From positions 620,001-684,000 of the forward strand of contig NZ_JAUSXF010000001.1 in NCBI RefSeq assembly GCF_030816475.1: a stretch of 64,000 nucleotides of DNA. Reading direction: 5' to 3'. Shown one piece after another: positions 26,336 through 34,894 of the stretch (position 1 is its first letter; the number at the start of each line of letters is the position of its first letter). The notes beneath the pieces are model-generated. The model was not told where the DNA came from and did not search any database. It saw nothing but the letters and a program-made list of their open reading frames with translations. The DNA is from Arthrobacter pascens (GTDB lineage: Bacteria; Actinomycetota; Actinomycetes; Actinomycetales; Micrococcaceae). The position numbers and the translations under genes are program-made.

Positions 26336-27097
26336 CTAGGGCTGCATCTGCTGGAGCCGCTCGTAAACCTCCGGCGGGATGCTGTAGATGAAGATGACCG
26401 CGACGAGGTTCTTGGTGGCGTGCACAAAATAGGAAAACATCAGGTTCTTCCCGGTCCACACATAGACAAAGACGAGGGTTGCACCCATCGCCAGGTACGG
26501 GAGCAGCGCCTTGAGGGTGATCGGCTCCTTGCCTGCGATGTGCAGGGCGGCAAACACCACCACTGACAGGGCGCAGCATAACCAGATGTTGAGCCGGCGG
26601 CTGAGTTTGCCGATCAGCAGGTGGCGGAAGATGTACTCCTCCACGAACGGGCCTATCACCACCAGCAGCGGGACCATGAGCCACGCCGGGACCTGCTGCA
26701 TCAGCGACTGCAGCCCTTCCTGATTTGCGGAAACCTCGGCGCCCCCGCCGGCCGTCACCACGATGGCCGTCAGGATCAGCATGGCGATAACCGCGGCCGG
26801 CACCATGAACAGCGTGAACCAGGGTCGGGTGGCGAGAATGCGGAGGTCCCGGGCTATCACCCGGCGGGCGGCCAACAGCGCCAATGCCCCGATGGTCCCG
26901 TAAAACAGGAGGTCAACCGCATAGGATGCCACAGCGGGACTTGGGGCCAGGTGCCGCAGAACCGGCAGGAGCAGCGCCCCGGCCAGAACGAACAACGACC
27001 CCCCTGCCAGGTAGAGGCCCAGAGTGGCGAAATCGAGGACGGAAAACCGGTACAGCCCGGGCTGCGCAGCCAGTGGTTTCCGAGGTGTTGAGGCCAT
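26336..27097 (-). CDS. CPBP family intramembrane metalloprotease
   Basis: A 253-residue protein with about eight hydrophobic segments. The CPBP/Abi motifs are visible: EEYIFR (glutamate pair and arginine), FAALHI with the conserved histidine, and a C-terminal HATKN motif with the second histidine/asparagine. These proteins cleave substrates within the membrane (relatives: Rce1, MroQ) and some serve bacteriocin self-immunity. No associated peptide gene is adjacent. ATG start at 27097; a palindromic repeat lies 22 bp upstream. Confidence 0.87.
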   Translation of the reverse strand: MASTPRKPLAAQPGLYRFSVLDFATLGLYLAGGSLFVLAGALLLPVLRHLAPSPAVASYAVDLLFYGTIGALALLAARRVIARDLRILATRPWFTLFMVPAAVIAMLILTAIVVTAGGGAEVSANQEGLQSLMQQVPAWLMVPLLVVIGPFVEEYIFRHLLIGKLSRRLNIWLCCALSVVVFAALHIAGKEPITLKALLPYLAMGATLVFVYVWTGKNLMFSYFVHATKNLVAVIFIYSIPPEVYERLQQMQP

Positions 27098-27118
27098 GCC
27101 TTCAGCCTAGCTTCCACC

Positions 27119-27178
27119 CAACTAAGTAGCAGCAGGGGTCGTTTTGAGCTCATTACGGCCCCTGCTGCAACCTAGTTG
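27119..27178. repeat. 60-bp palindromic element with CAACTAAGTAGCAGCAGGGG arms
   Basis: Left arm 27119-27141 and right arm 27156-27178 pair over 23 bp with three mismatches; the 14-nt loop contains GAGCTC. It sits between divergent genes (CPBP protease and ABC-F), so a terminator role is unlikely. Only one copy is in the window. It resembles a REP-type element of a different sequence family from the CAACGCGGGGTCAC copies. Confidence 0.75.
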
Positions 27179-27199
27179 CGAAGGCGGAGGCGAGGCCTG

Positions 27200-27347
27200 G
27201 TTGCCCTGGGACGGCCGGGGCAACTTGACGTGTTCCCAACAGGCGTGCAGGCTGGTCCGATGAAGTCCTAACCAGCAGCCCGGCGTTGCCGGACTGTTTC
27301 CCCAAAACCAGGGCCGCCGTCGAGCGCTGATTGAACCGTCCGGTTCA
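27200..27347 (+). promoter_or_regulatory. Possible attenuator leader of the ABC-F gene
   Basis: Within 190 bp before the ABC-F start are several short inverted repeats: GTTGCCC/GGGCAAC (27200-27206/27218-27224), GCTGGT/ACCAGC (27251-27256/27271-27276), and TGAACCG/CGGTTCA (27332-27338/27341-27347). A minimal open frame ATG-AAG-TCC-TAA (27260-27271) lies in the second one. Antibiotic-resistance ABC-F genes are often controlled by such ribosome-sensing leaders; here it is only a suggestion. Confidence 0.3.
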
Positions 27348-27387
27348 GCCCCGGCGGCCATACTGCGGAATTTTGCGAGGACTTCCT

Positions 27388-29094
27388 TTGACTGAACACC
27401 TGAACCTTTCCGACGTCTCCCACAGCTACGGCGACCGCCAGCTGCTGGACAGCATCAACCTGGTCATCACGGCCGGCGAGCATGTGGCGATCGTGGGGGA
27501 AAATGGCGCCGGCAAATCCACCCTGCTCCGGATCCTGGCCGGGCTCGAAACTGCCGACGAGGGCACAACGGTCATCCACGGGCGGGTGGGCTACCTCGCC
27601 CAGACTCACGGGCTGCCGGAATCCTTCACGGTCGGAGCCGCCATCGACGCTTCCCTGGCATCATTGCGTGCCCTCGAAGCGGAACTCGACCGGCTCGAGG
27701 CGGGCCTGGCCGATGCCGGCGACGACGAGCTGGAAACCTACGGCAGGCTGCAGACCGAGTACCAGCTGCGGGAGGGGTACGCAGCGGAATCCCGGGTGGA
27801 GGCCGCGCTTGACCGGCTGGGCCTGGGCGGGCTGGACCGGAACCGGGTTCTGGGCACGCTCTCCGGCGGCGAACAGGAACGCGTGGCCTTGGCCTGCGTG
27901 CTGGCTGATCCGGCCGACATCCTGCTCCTGGACGAACCCACCAACCACCTGGACGCGCGCGGAACCGCCTGGCTGGAGGATCGCCTGGCCGCCCACCGCG
28001 GCACAGTGGTGGTGGTCTCCCACGACCGCGTTCTGCTCCGCAAAGTCGCCGCCACCATCATCGAAGTGGACGCCGAGCGCCGTGCCGTGACCCGCTACGG
28101 CAACGGCTACAACGGGTACCTCCGGGAGAAGGCGGCCGAGCGCCAGCGCTGGGTCCAGCAGTATCACGGGTGGATCGAGGCGATGGAGTCGGAAAAGCGC
28201 CAGGCGGAGACCGTGGCGGGAACCATGGGCTACGGCCGCCAACGCGACGGCGACAAGATGGGCTTCGACTTCAAGGCGGGTACCTGGCAGAAAGCGGCCA
28301 GTAGCCAGGTCAGGAATGCCCAGGAGCGCCTCCGCCGGCTCGAAGCCAGCCCGGTGGAACGGCCGCCAGTGCCCCTGCGGCTCAACACAAACATGGCCGT
28401 GGACCTTGTTGCCCCGCCCCATGCCACGCAGGACGGCGCTCCTGTGCTGGCGGGCCGCGGTGTCAGCGTTCCCGGCCGGCTGGCACGCACTGATTTCCAG
28501 GCCGGCGCGGACGAAAAGATCCTTATTACCGGCCCCAACGGCGCCGGCAAGTCCACCCTGCTGTCCGTGCTGGCAGGAACGCTGCAACCCGCTAGCGGCT
28601 GGGTCAAACGGCCTGAACGGATCGGCTACCTGCAACAGGAACTGGAACTGCCGCAGCGGCCTTCCCTCCGGCTGCTGCCGGCTTTCGCCGCAGGCCTGGG
28701 CGGCAACATCGATGAGCATGCCGAGGCGCTCCTGCGCCTGGGGCTGTTCCGGACCAGCGAGTTCCACGTCCCGGTGGGGAGCCTGTCTGCCGGCCAGCAG
28801 CGCAGGCTCGCCCTGGCCCGGCTGCTGCTGGGCGGCTACGGCACCCTGATAGTGGACGAACCCACCAACCACCTCGCGCCGGTGCTGGTGGAACAGCTGG
28901 AGGTGGCGCTCGCTGAGTTCGCCGGGACAGTGGTGATGGTCAGCCACGACCGTGCCCTGCGGGAATGGTTTGCCGGGTGCGCGCGCAGAAGCCGGGACGC
29001 TGCCCACGGACGCCAAGGCACCCATGCGGGGAGCGCCGCCGTCGGACGCTGGATCCGGTATTCGATGGACAACGGCGTGCTCGCCCCGGCCTGA
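27388..29094 (+). CDS. ABC-F family ATP-binding protein (ribosome-associated, resistance-type)
   Basis: A 568-residue protein with two ABC domains and no membrane part. Domain 1: Walker A GENGAGKST, signature LSGGEQERVALA, Walker B LLLDEPTNHLD. Domain 2: Walker A GPNGAGKST, signature LSAGQQRRLALARLL, Walker B IVDEPTNHLAP. The interdomain linker is basic and helical (SEKRQAETVAGTMGYGRQRD region). ABC-F proteins act on the ribosome E site as translation factors or antibiotic protectors. Second-domain signature LSAGQ instead of LSGGQ is common in resistance types. TTG at 27388 is chosen because GAGGA lies 6 nt upstream; another TTG at 27331 is possible. Confidence 0.85.
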   Translation: MTEHLNLSDVSHSYGDRQLLDSINLVITAGEHVAIVGENGAGKSTLLRILAGLETADEGTTVIHGRVGYLAQTHGLPESFTVGAAIDASLASLRALEAELDRLEAGLADAGDDELETYGRLQTEYQLREGYAAESRVEAALDRLGLGGLDRNRVLGTLSGGEQERVALACVLADPADILLLDEPTNHLDARGTAWLEDRLAAHRGTVVVVSHDRVLLRKVAATIIEVDAERRAVTRYGNGYNGYLREKAAERQRWVQQYHGWIEAMESEKRQAETVAGTMGYGRQRDGDKMGFDFKAGTWQKAASSQVRNAQERLRRLEASPVERPPVPLRLNTNMAVDLVAPPHATQDGAPVLAGRGVSVPGRLARTDFQAGADEKILITGPNGAGKSTLLSVLAGTLQPASGWVKRPERIGYLQQELELPQRPSLRLLPAFAAGLGGNIDEHAEALLRLGLFRTSEFHVPVGSLSAGQQRRLALARLLLGGYGTLIVDEPTNHLAPVLVEQLEVALAEFAGTVVMVSHDRALREWFAGCARRSRDAAHGRQGTHAGSAAVGRWIRYSMDNGVLAPA

Positions 29095-29247
29095 CGGGAA
29101 TTCATCACGTTCGGCCGGGCCGCCGCACGGGTCCCGGAAACGGTGAGATTTGCGTTAAAGGATCGTTACGCACCTACCGGCAGGTGGAAACATCGGCGGC
29201 GCAGGATGGGACCATGCCAGTCCTCCGCCGGCCGAAAGGATCTGCCC

Positions 29248-29595
29248 GTGATCACCAAGAACCTTTTCCTGCAAGGCATCTACCCGTTTAGGGGCTCGGG
29301 GCTCGAAAAGCCGGTCCCGATCCACAGCGAGCTGTCGCACTACGTTCCGGACGGGGTGATCAACCAGGCACTGTACTTCCGGGGCGGGAACTCCAGCCCT
29401 GAACTGATCACCGTAGTGCTGATGCGGAACGGGGTGCCCATGCGGTACTTTCCCATCGGAGCCAAGAGCGATGTCCACGTGCCGCTGCGGGTGGTGGAGG
29501 ACATCGAGGGCGGTACGGTGATCGAGCTCTACCTTGTGGCCCCGGATGGCGTTGGGGGATCCGTGGTCATCGACCTGGGCATGGTGGAACACTGA
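29248..29595 (+). CDS. Unknown small beta-rich protein preceding nirB
   Basis: A 115-residue protein, not assigned to a named family. It begins MITKNLFLQGIYPFRGSGLE and consists of alternating hydrophobic strands (NQALYFRGGN, ELITVVLMRNGVPMRYFPIG, TVIELYLVAPDG) with no cysteines, signal peptide or membrane segment, giving a small all-beta domain. The GTG at 29248 is preceded by GAAAGGA at the right spacing; the upstream open frame lacks homology. Its stop overlaps the nirB start (TGATG), so translation is coupled and a role with nitrite reductase (assembly, regulation or subunit) is likely but unproven. Confidence 0.7.
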   Translation: MITKNLFLQGIYPFRGSGLEKPVPIHSELSHYVPDGVINQALYFRGGNSSPELITVVLMRNGVPMRYFPIGAKSDVHVPLRVVEDIEGGTVIELYLVAPDGVGGSVVIDLGMVEH

Positions 29596-32135
29596 TGGCC
29601 CGGCTGCTGGAAAGACCGGAGCAAAGGCCGCAGGCCACGCCCCATGCCCGGAAGCGGGGCAATCCTGTGCGGCGTCGCCTGGTCGTGATCGGCAACGGGA
29701 TGGCTGGTGCCCGCGCCGTGGAGGAAATCCTGGCCCGGGGCGGCAGCGAGCAGTTCAGCATCACGATGTTCGGTGACGAACCGTACGGGAACTACAACCG
29801 GATCATGCTCAGCCATGTCCTTTCCGGCGAGGAGAGTGACGCGGACATCTTCCTCAACGCCCTCTCCTGGTACCGGGAAAATGACATCGACCTGCACGCC
29901 GGCGTCCGCGTTGACAGGATCGACAAGTTCACCAAGCACGTCTTCTCCAGCGACGGCCGGGTGACGCCTTACGACGTCCTCATCATTGCCACCGGGAGCC
30001 GGTCCCACATGCCGCCGATGGACGGACTCCACACCCCGGGCGGTTCTGTGAAGCCGGGGGTCTTCGCCTTCCGCACCATTGACGACACCCGCAATATGGT
30101 CCACCACGCACAGCAGGACCACCACCGCCGAGCCGTAGTGATCGGCGGCGGGCTGCTCGGGCTGGAAGCCGCCTACGGATTGCAGAGCCACGGCATCGAA
30201 GTGGACGTGGTGCACTCAGGCGGCCACCTCATGAACGCCCAGATGGGGCCCGACGGCGGTGCGGTGCTCCGTCGCAGCGTGGAGGCCCTGGGGATCCGGG
30301 TCCACACGTCCAGCCGGACCACCGCCGTCCTCGGCCGGGATCGGGTCAGCGGCGTCAGCCTTCGGGACCGGGAGGACATCGCCTGCGACATGGTGGTGGT
30401 GGCCGCCGGCATCCGGCCGAACGTTGACCTGGCTGTACTCAGCGGGTTGCCCGTGGAGCGTGCCATTGTGGTTGATGACCGGCTCCGGGTCCAGGACGAA
30501 GAGGACATCTATGCCGTCGGGGAATGCGTGCAGCACCGCGGCGAGGTGTACGGGCTGGTTGCGCCGCTCTGGGAGCAGGCGGTAGTGCTCGCCAACCACG
30601 TGACCGGCGCAGACACCTCCTCCGCCTACCTCGGCTCGCGGACCGCCACCAAGCTCAAGGTCGCCGGCGTCGAGGTGGCCTCCATGGGCCTGCACGGCCC
30701 GGAACTGGAGACGGATGAGCACATAGTCTTTTCCGAGCCCAGCCGCGGCGTCTTCAAGTCCATTGTGGTGCGGGACAACAAAATGGTGGGTGCCACGCTG
30801 CTTGGCGACAGCCGGAAGGTGGCCTACCTGACCCAGGCGTACGACCGGGGGCTGCCGCTGCCTGAGGAGCGGATCGGCCTCATGTTCGATCTCGGCACGC
30901 CCGGGGAGGACGTCGGCATCGCCGAGCTCGACGACGGCGCCCAGGTCTGCAACTGCAACGGCGTCAGCAAGAAGGCCCTGGTCGATACCGTCAGGGGAGG
31001 CTGCAATACGGTCGCCGGCGCGATGGATGCCACCAGGGCCGGCAAGGGCTGCGGTTCCTGCAAGCTCCTGGTCAGGCAGGTGGTTGAGTGGGCGGCGGAC
31101 GGCGCAGTGGAGGAGGACCCCGCGGCGGGCTACTACGTGCCGGGCATCCCGCTGGACAAGCCAGGCCTGATGGCAGCCATCCGAAGCCAGGGCCTCCGCT
31201 CCGTCTCCGCGGTGTTCAGTGCCCTGGCCCCAGGGGGCGCTGAGGACGCCAAATCCAAAATGGGGCTGGCCTCGCTCCTGAAGATGATGCTCGCGGATCA
31301 GTACATCGACGAACGCGATGCCCGGTTCATCAATGACCGCGTGCACGCCAACATCCAGCGTGACGGCACCTTCTCCGTAGTGCCGCAGATGAAGGGCGGG
31401 GTGACGTCCGTAGAGCAGTTGCGCCGGATCGCGGACGTGGCGGAGAAACATAACGTCCCCATGATCAAGCTGACCGGCGGCCAGCGCATCGACCTGCTCG
31501 GGATTCCGAAGGAGGAACTGCCGCAGGTCTGGGCGGACCTGGACATGCCCTCCGGCTACGCCTACGGGAAGAGCTTCCGGACCGTGAAGACCTGCGTGGG
31601 CAAAGACTTCTGCCGGTACGGCACGGGGGACTCCACCAAACTGGGCATCGAGATCGAGTCCCGTTTCCAGGGCATTGAGTCCCCGGCCAAGCTGAAGCTG
31701 GCCGTGTCGGGCTGCCCGAGGAACTGTGCTGAATCACTGGTCAAAGACGTGGGCGTCGTGGCGGTGGAGGGCGGCCGCTGGGAAATCTATGTTGGGGGAG
31801 CGGCCGGCGCCCATATCCGCAAGGGGGACCTGCTGGCCACCGTCGGTGACCCTGAAGAAGTCAAGCTGTTGACCGGCCGGTTCATGCAGTATTACCGCGA
31901 GCAGGCCAACTGGCTGGAACGGACATATGCCTTTGTGCCCAGGGTGGGAATCGAGCACCTACGCGCCGTGATCGTGGAGGATTCGGAAGGCCTGGCGCAG
32001 CGGCTGGACGCGGCCATGCAGGCCACTGTGGACAGCTACGTTGACCCGTGGAGCGAGCGCGACGATCCACTCACACCGGGCCAGTTCCGCACGTCCCTGC
32101 CGCTCACGGTCCTTCCGCAGGTGCCCGTCCGATGA
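29595..32135 (+). CDS. nirB: Assimilatory NAD(P)H-nitrite reductase large subunit NirB
   Basis: An 846-residue enzyme, close to the length of E. coli NirB. In order: FAD/NAD-binding oxidoreductase (VVIGNGMAGARAVEEIL; second Rossmann VVIGGGLLGLEAAYGL), BFD-type [2Fe-2S] domain with CNCNGVSKKALVDTV and GKGCGSCK (about 450-490), nitrite/sulfite reductase ferredoxin-like half domain, and the sirohaem/4Fe-4S site with TCVGKDFC (near 666) and SGCPRNC (near 705). It reduces nitrite to ammonium with NAD(P)H. The start overlaps the previous stop and its own stop overlaps the nirD start (ATGA). No nitrate reductase or transporter gene is adjacent. Confidence 0.93.
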   Translation: MARLLERPEQRPQATPHARKRGNPVRRRLVVIGNGMAGARAVEEILARGGSEQFSITMFGDEPYGNYNRIMLSHVLSGEESDADIFLNALSWYRENDIDLHAGVRVDRIDKFTKHVFSSDGRVTPYDVLIIATGSRSHMPPMDGLHTPGGSVKPGVFAFRTIDDTRNMVHHAQQDHHRRAVVIGGGLLGLEAAYGLQSHGIEVDVVHSGGHLMNAQMGPDGGAVLRRSVEALGIRVHTSSRTTAVLGRDRVSGVSLRDREDIACDMVVVAAGIRPNVDLAVLSGLPVERAIVVDDRLRVQDEEDIYAVGECVQHRGEVYGLVAPLWEQAVVLANHVTGADTSSAYLGSRTATKLKVAGVEVASMGLHGPELETDEHIVFSEPSRGVFKSIVVRDNKMVGATLLGDSRKVAYLTQAYDRGLPLPEERIGLMFDLGTPGEDVGIAELDDGAQVCNCNGVSKKALVDTVRGGCNTVAGAMDATRAGKGCGSCKLLVRQVVEWAADGAVEEDPAAGYYVPGIPLDKPGLMAAIRSQGLRSVSAVFSALAPGGAEDAKSKMGLASLLKMMLADQYIDERDARFINDRVHANIQRDGTFSVVPQMKGGVTSVEQLRRIADVAEKHNVPMIKLTGGQRIDLLGIPKEELPQVWADLDMPSGYAYGKSFRTVKTCVGKDFCRYGTGDSTKLGIEIESRFQGIESPAKLKLAVSGCPRNCAESLVKDVGVVAVEGGRWEIYVGGAAGAHIRKGDLLATVGDPEEVKLLTGRFMQYYREQANWLERTYAFVPRVGIEHLRAVIVEDSEGLAQRLDAAMQATVDSYVDPWSERDDPLTPGQFRTSLPLTVLPQVPVR

Positions 32136-32464
32136 GCCCCTCAACAGGTGCCGGGCTTCACGACCTGGGTCCCGTGGACCAGATCCCCCTCGGTGAGGGC
32201 AGGGCGTTCGGGATCGACGGCGAACAGGTCGCCGTGTTCAGGCTGCGGGACGGATCGCTCCGCGCGCTGTCCGCCGTGTGCCCGCACCGGGAGGGTCCTA
32301 TCGCGGACGGCACCATCGACGGCCAGGTGGTCATCTGCCCGCTCCACCAGCATGCGTTCGATCTGGCCACGGGATGTTCCACGACCGGTGCCGGGCCGCT
32401 TCGAACCTACCAGGTCACTGCCGACGAAGACCGGAACATCGTACTCCGACGCGGGGTCACTTAA
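32132..32464 (+). CDS. nirD: Nitrite reductase small subunit NirD (Rieske type)
   Basis: A 110-residue Rieske-fold protein with full cluster ligands: CPHREGPI and CPLHQHAFDL. True Rieske ligands are kept here, whereas many NirD proteins have lost them, so it may carry a [2Fe-2S] cluster. It is the small partner of NirB and starts inside its stop codon. The last codons (GVT) and the TAA stop lie within the left arm of a palindromic repeat, so the C terminus has been set by that element. Confidence 0.87.
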   Translation: MSPSTGAGLHDLGPVDQIPLGEGRAFGIDGEQVAVFRLRDGSLRALSAVCPHREGPIADGTIDGQVVICPLHQHAFDLATGCSTTGAGPLRTYQVTADEDRNIVLRRGVT

Positions 32465-32509
32465 GGCCCATTGAGAGGGCAAACACGGGCGTTAAGTGAC
32501 CCCGCGTTG
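32447..32509. repeat. Palindromic repeat, copy 2, overlapping the nirD stop
   Basis: Left arm 32447-32464 and right arm 32492-32509 (TTAAGTGACCCCGCGTTG) pair over 18 bp with one mismatch (CGACG against CAACG); an inner GCCC/GGGC pair extends it loosely. The outer sequence is the same as in copies 1 and 3. The left arm encodes the last residues and TAA stop of nirD. Confidence 0.85.
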
Positions 32510-32670
32510 CAGTGCTTCGGGCCTCTTGTAGGATGGACAAGCCGCGTGAAGCTTCGGCGACACGGGAGATTCCGCTCACAATCGGTTGCCCCGAGGGCAA
32601 AAGACCGAATTTTGTGATCGGAATCTTTCATGTTACGGATGCGGCCAAACCCAACCCACAAGGAATTGTT

Positions 32671-34131
32671 GTGCCTCAAAGTACCCCCACAGACCTTAAA
32701 CCCAGCACGGCACCATCCATCGCCGTCGACCCCTCCCTCAGCGCCGAGGGCTACAGCAAGACCCTTGGTCGCCGCCACGTCACCATGATTGCCATGGGCG
32801 GCGCCATCGGCGTCGGCCTCTTCATGGGCGCCGGCGGCCGGCTTGCCTCCACCGGCCCGGCCCTGATCTTCTCCTACGCCATTGCCGGCGTCATCGCCTA
32901 CCTGCTGATGCGGGCCCTGGGCGAACTCATCATGTACCGCCAGACCTCGGGCTCGTTTGTCAGCTATGCCGGCGAAATGTTCGGCAAGAAGGGCGCGTTC
33001 CTGTCCGGCTGGATGTACTTCATCAACTGGGGCATGACCGGCATCGCCGAACTGATCGCGATCGGCCTGTACTTCCAGTTCTTCTTCCCGAACGTTCCGG
33101 TGGAAGCCTCGGCCATCGCCGCGCTGGCGCTCCTGGTGGCAGTGAACCTGCTCAGCGTCAAAGCGTTCGGTGAATTCGAATTCTGGGCCTCCTGCCTCAA
33201 AGTGGGCGCCATCCTCATCTTCCTGGCCGTGGGCACCTTCATGGTCCTCACCAACGCCCAGGTTGGCGACGGCCACGCCTCGGCCGCGAACCTGTTCGCC
33301 GGAGAAGGCGGCATGTTCCCCAAGGGCGCCCTCGTGATGGTCCTGGTCCTGAACGCCGTGATCTTCGCCTACAACGGCATTGAGCTCGTCGGCATCACCG
33401 CGGGTGAGATGCAGAACCCGGAACGCGAAGTGCCCAAGGCGATCCGCGCCGTCGTGCTCCGCATCGTGGTGTTCTACGTCGGTTCGGTCACGCTGCTGGC
33501 CATGCTGCTGCCGTCCGACCAGTACGTGGCGGGCACCTCGCCGTTCGTCACGGTCTTCGGCCAGATGGGCCTGGCCTGGGTGGGCGACGTGATGAACATG
33601 ATCGTCATCACCGCGGCCCTGTCCTCCTGCAACTCCGGCCTGTACTCGATCGGCCGCGTCTTCCGCACCATGGCCAACAACGGCCACGCCCCGCAGTGGC
33701 TCACCAGGATGTCCAAGCGCCACGTCCCGTACGCGGCCATCCTTGCCATCGCAGCCTTCTACCTGGTGGGCATCCTGCTCAACATCTGGCTGGGCGGCTC
33801 CTACGCGTTCGACCTGGCCCTGAACTCTGCCTCGATCGGCGTGATCTTCTGCTGGGGCGCCATCTTCGCCAGCCAGATCGCCCTGCGCCACCGCAAGGGC
33901 GTCACCTCCAGCCTGCCGATGCCCGGTTCGCCGTGGACCAGCTGGGCCGGGCTGGTTGGCCTGCTCGCCATCACCGTGCTTATCGGCTTCGACACGATGA
34001 CCAGCAAGAGCGGCGAGGTGTTCTACCTGGGGCTGTGGACCCTGGCCACCATCCCGTTCTTCGCGCTGGTCCTGTGGCTGGGCTGGCAGAAGGTCAGGAA
34101 CAACGAGCCTAAGAGCGAGCTCTTCAGCTAG
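32671..34131 (+). CDS. Amino-acid permease (AAT/APC family)
   Basis: A 486-residue permease with about 12 transmembrane segments. The first helix region GRRHVTMIAMGGAIGVGLFM and the following ALGELIMYRQTSGSFVSYA are hallmarks of the amino-acid transporter (AAT) branch, which includes AnsP, GabP, CycA and ProY. The substrate cannot be fixed; resemblance is strongest to asparagine/GABA-type carriers. GTG at 32671 has AAGGAA six bases upstream. The frame is open 53 codons further upstream, but that part reads as non-coding leader. About 200 bp separate it from the repeat after nirD, and the IS30 element begins 50 bp after its stop. Confidence 0.87.
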   Translation: MPQSTPTDLKPSTAPSIAVDPSLSAEGYSKTLGRRHVTMIAMGGAIGVGLFMGAGGRLASTGPALIFSYAIAGVIAYLLMRALGELIMYRQTSGSFVSYAGEMFGKKGAFLSGWMYFINWGMTGIAELIAIGLYFQFFFPNVPVEASAIAALALLVAVNLLSVKAFGEFEFWASCLKVGAILIFLAVGTFMVLTNAQVGDGHASAANLFAGEGGMFPKGALVMVLVLNAVIFAYNGIELVGITAGEMQNPEREVPKAIRAVVLRIVVFYVGSVTLLAMLLPSDQYVAGTSPFVTVFGQMGLAWVGDVMNMIVITAALSSCNSGLYSIGRVFRTMANNGHAPQWLTRMSKRHVPYAAILAIAAFYLVGILLNIWLGGSYAFDLALNSASIGVIFCWGAIFASQIALRHRKGVTSSLPMPGSPWTSWAGLVGLLAITVLIGFDTMTSKSGEVFYLGLWTLATIPFFALVLWLGWQKVRNNEPKSELFS

Positions 34132-34203
34132 CTTCCAAGCAGAACGACGACGGCGGGTCACCCTCTCGGCGGATTCCATGGGTCGTTGCAACACCGCCGG
34201 TGG

Positions 34204-34656
34204 CTAAGTAGTCAAGAGTAGAACACGCAGGCGCTCGGCTGGGGTTTTCCAGCCGAGCGTTTTGCGTGGGCGGCCGTTGAGTTCCTGGGCGACGTGTTCG
34301 AGATCTTCCGGGCCGTAGACGGACAGGTCCGTGCCTTTGGGGAAGTACTGGCGCAATAAGCCGTTGGTGTTCTCATTGGAGCCGCGCTGCCAGGGGCTTG
34401 CGGGGTCGCAGAAGTAGACGGGCATGTCGGTGGCCATGGTGAAGGATCGGTGTCCGGCCATTTCGGCGCCTTGGTCCCAGGTCAGTGAGCCGCGCAGGTG
34501 CGCTGGAAGGGTACTGATGGTTCGGACGAGGCCGTCGCGGACGGTTTCAGCGGTGTGGTCTGCGGGCAGGTGCACGAGCATCACGTACCGGGTGGTGCGT
34601 TCGACCAGGGTTGCGATGGCGGACTGGTTTAGTGTCCCGGTGATCAGGTCGCCTTC
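34204..34656 (-). pseudogene. IS30 transposase, C-terminal part (catalytic domain)
   Basis: About 150 codons reading [20 protein letters not shown] and on to the end. It holds the DDE residues of IS30: Asp in EGDLITG, Asp in TWDQGAEM, Glu in [17 protein letters not shown]. The frame upstream of 34657 continues a few codons into the IS110 left end but is not transposase. Joining codon GAA at 34654-34656 to TGG at 36115-36117 restores a continuous reading frame with the N-terminal part. Confidence 0.88.
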
Positions 34657-34710
34657 CTTACGGTGTTGTTGTGGATGATTTCGGAGCTGTCGTAGTGTTT
34701 CGATCACCCT

Positions 34711-34851
34711 CGGGTGGCGGGTATGGCACAGGTCTCCCTGCCGCTTGGACGGCTCACTGGGAATGGCCGCCCGCTGCCCGCCGATGACTCGACCGCTGAT
34801 TGAGAATTACGACATTGATCGTTGGGTAAGGACGTGCCGGCGTAGTTATCG
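34711..34851 (+). ncRNA. Candidate bridge RNA of the IS110 element (target and donor loops)
   Basis: Two stem-loops are predicted. Loop 1: 11-bp stem 34711-34721/34770-34780 (two G-U pairs) and apical stem GCCG/CGGC (34740-34743/34750-34753). Its 5' side has CAGGTC (34729-34734), identical to the left flank at 34645-34650; its 3' side has CACTGGGAA (34755-34763), complementary to the right flank TTCCCAGTG (36112-36120). Loop 2: 8-bp stem 34782-34789/34844-34851 and apical ACGA/TCGT (34809-34812/34819-34822). Its 5' side has ATTGAGA (34799-34805), identical to the element's right end (36105-36111); its 3' side has GTAAGGA (34826-34832), complementary to TCCTTAC (34655-34661) at the left end. 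Target loop before donor loop is the order known for IS621. The RNA's true ends are not determined. Confidence 0.8.
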
Positions 34852-34894
34852 ACAGGGTTATGAAAAATTGAAGCTGATTGAAGGGGGATAAAGC

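Noticed and set aside
29095..29247. GlnR-type nitrogen operator before the nirBD genes
   Set aside because: GTTAC and GAAAC are present but 17 bp apart instead of the usual 6-bp arrangement, so the match is not convincing.
32461..34194. Long minus-strand open frame of 577 codons opposite the amino-acid permease
   Set aside because: Antisense shadow of a high-GC gene; composition is His/Gly/Asp/Glu-rich with no motif, while the plus strand has a clear 12-helix permease.
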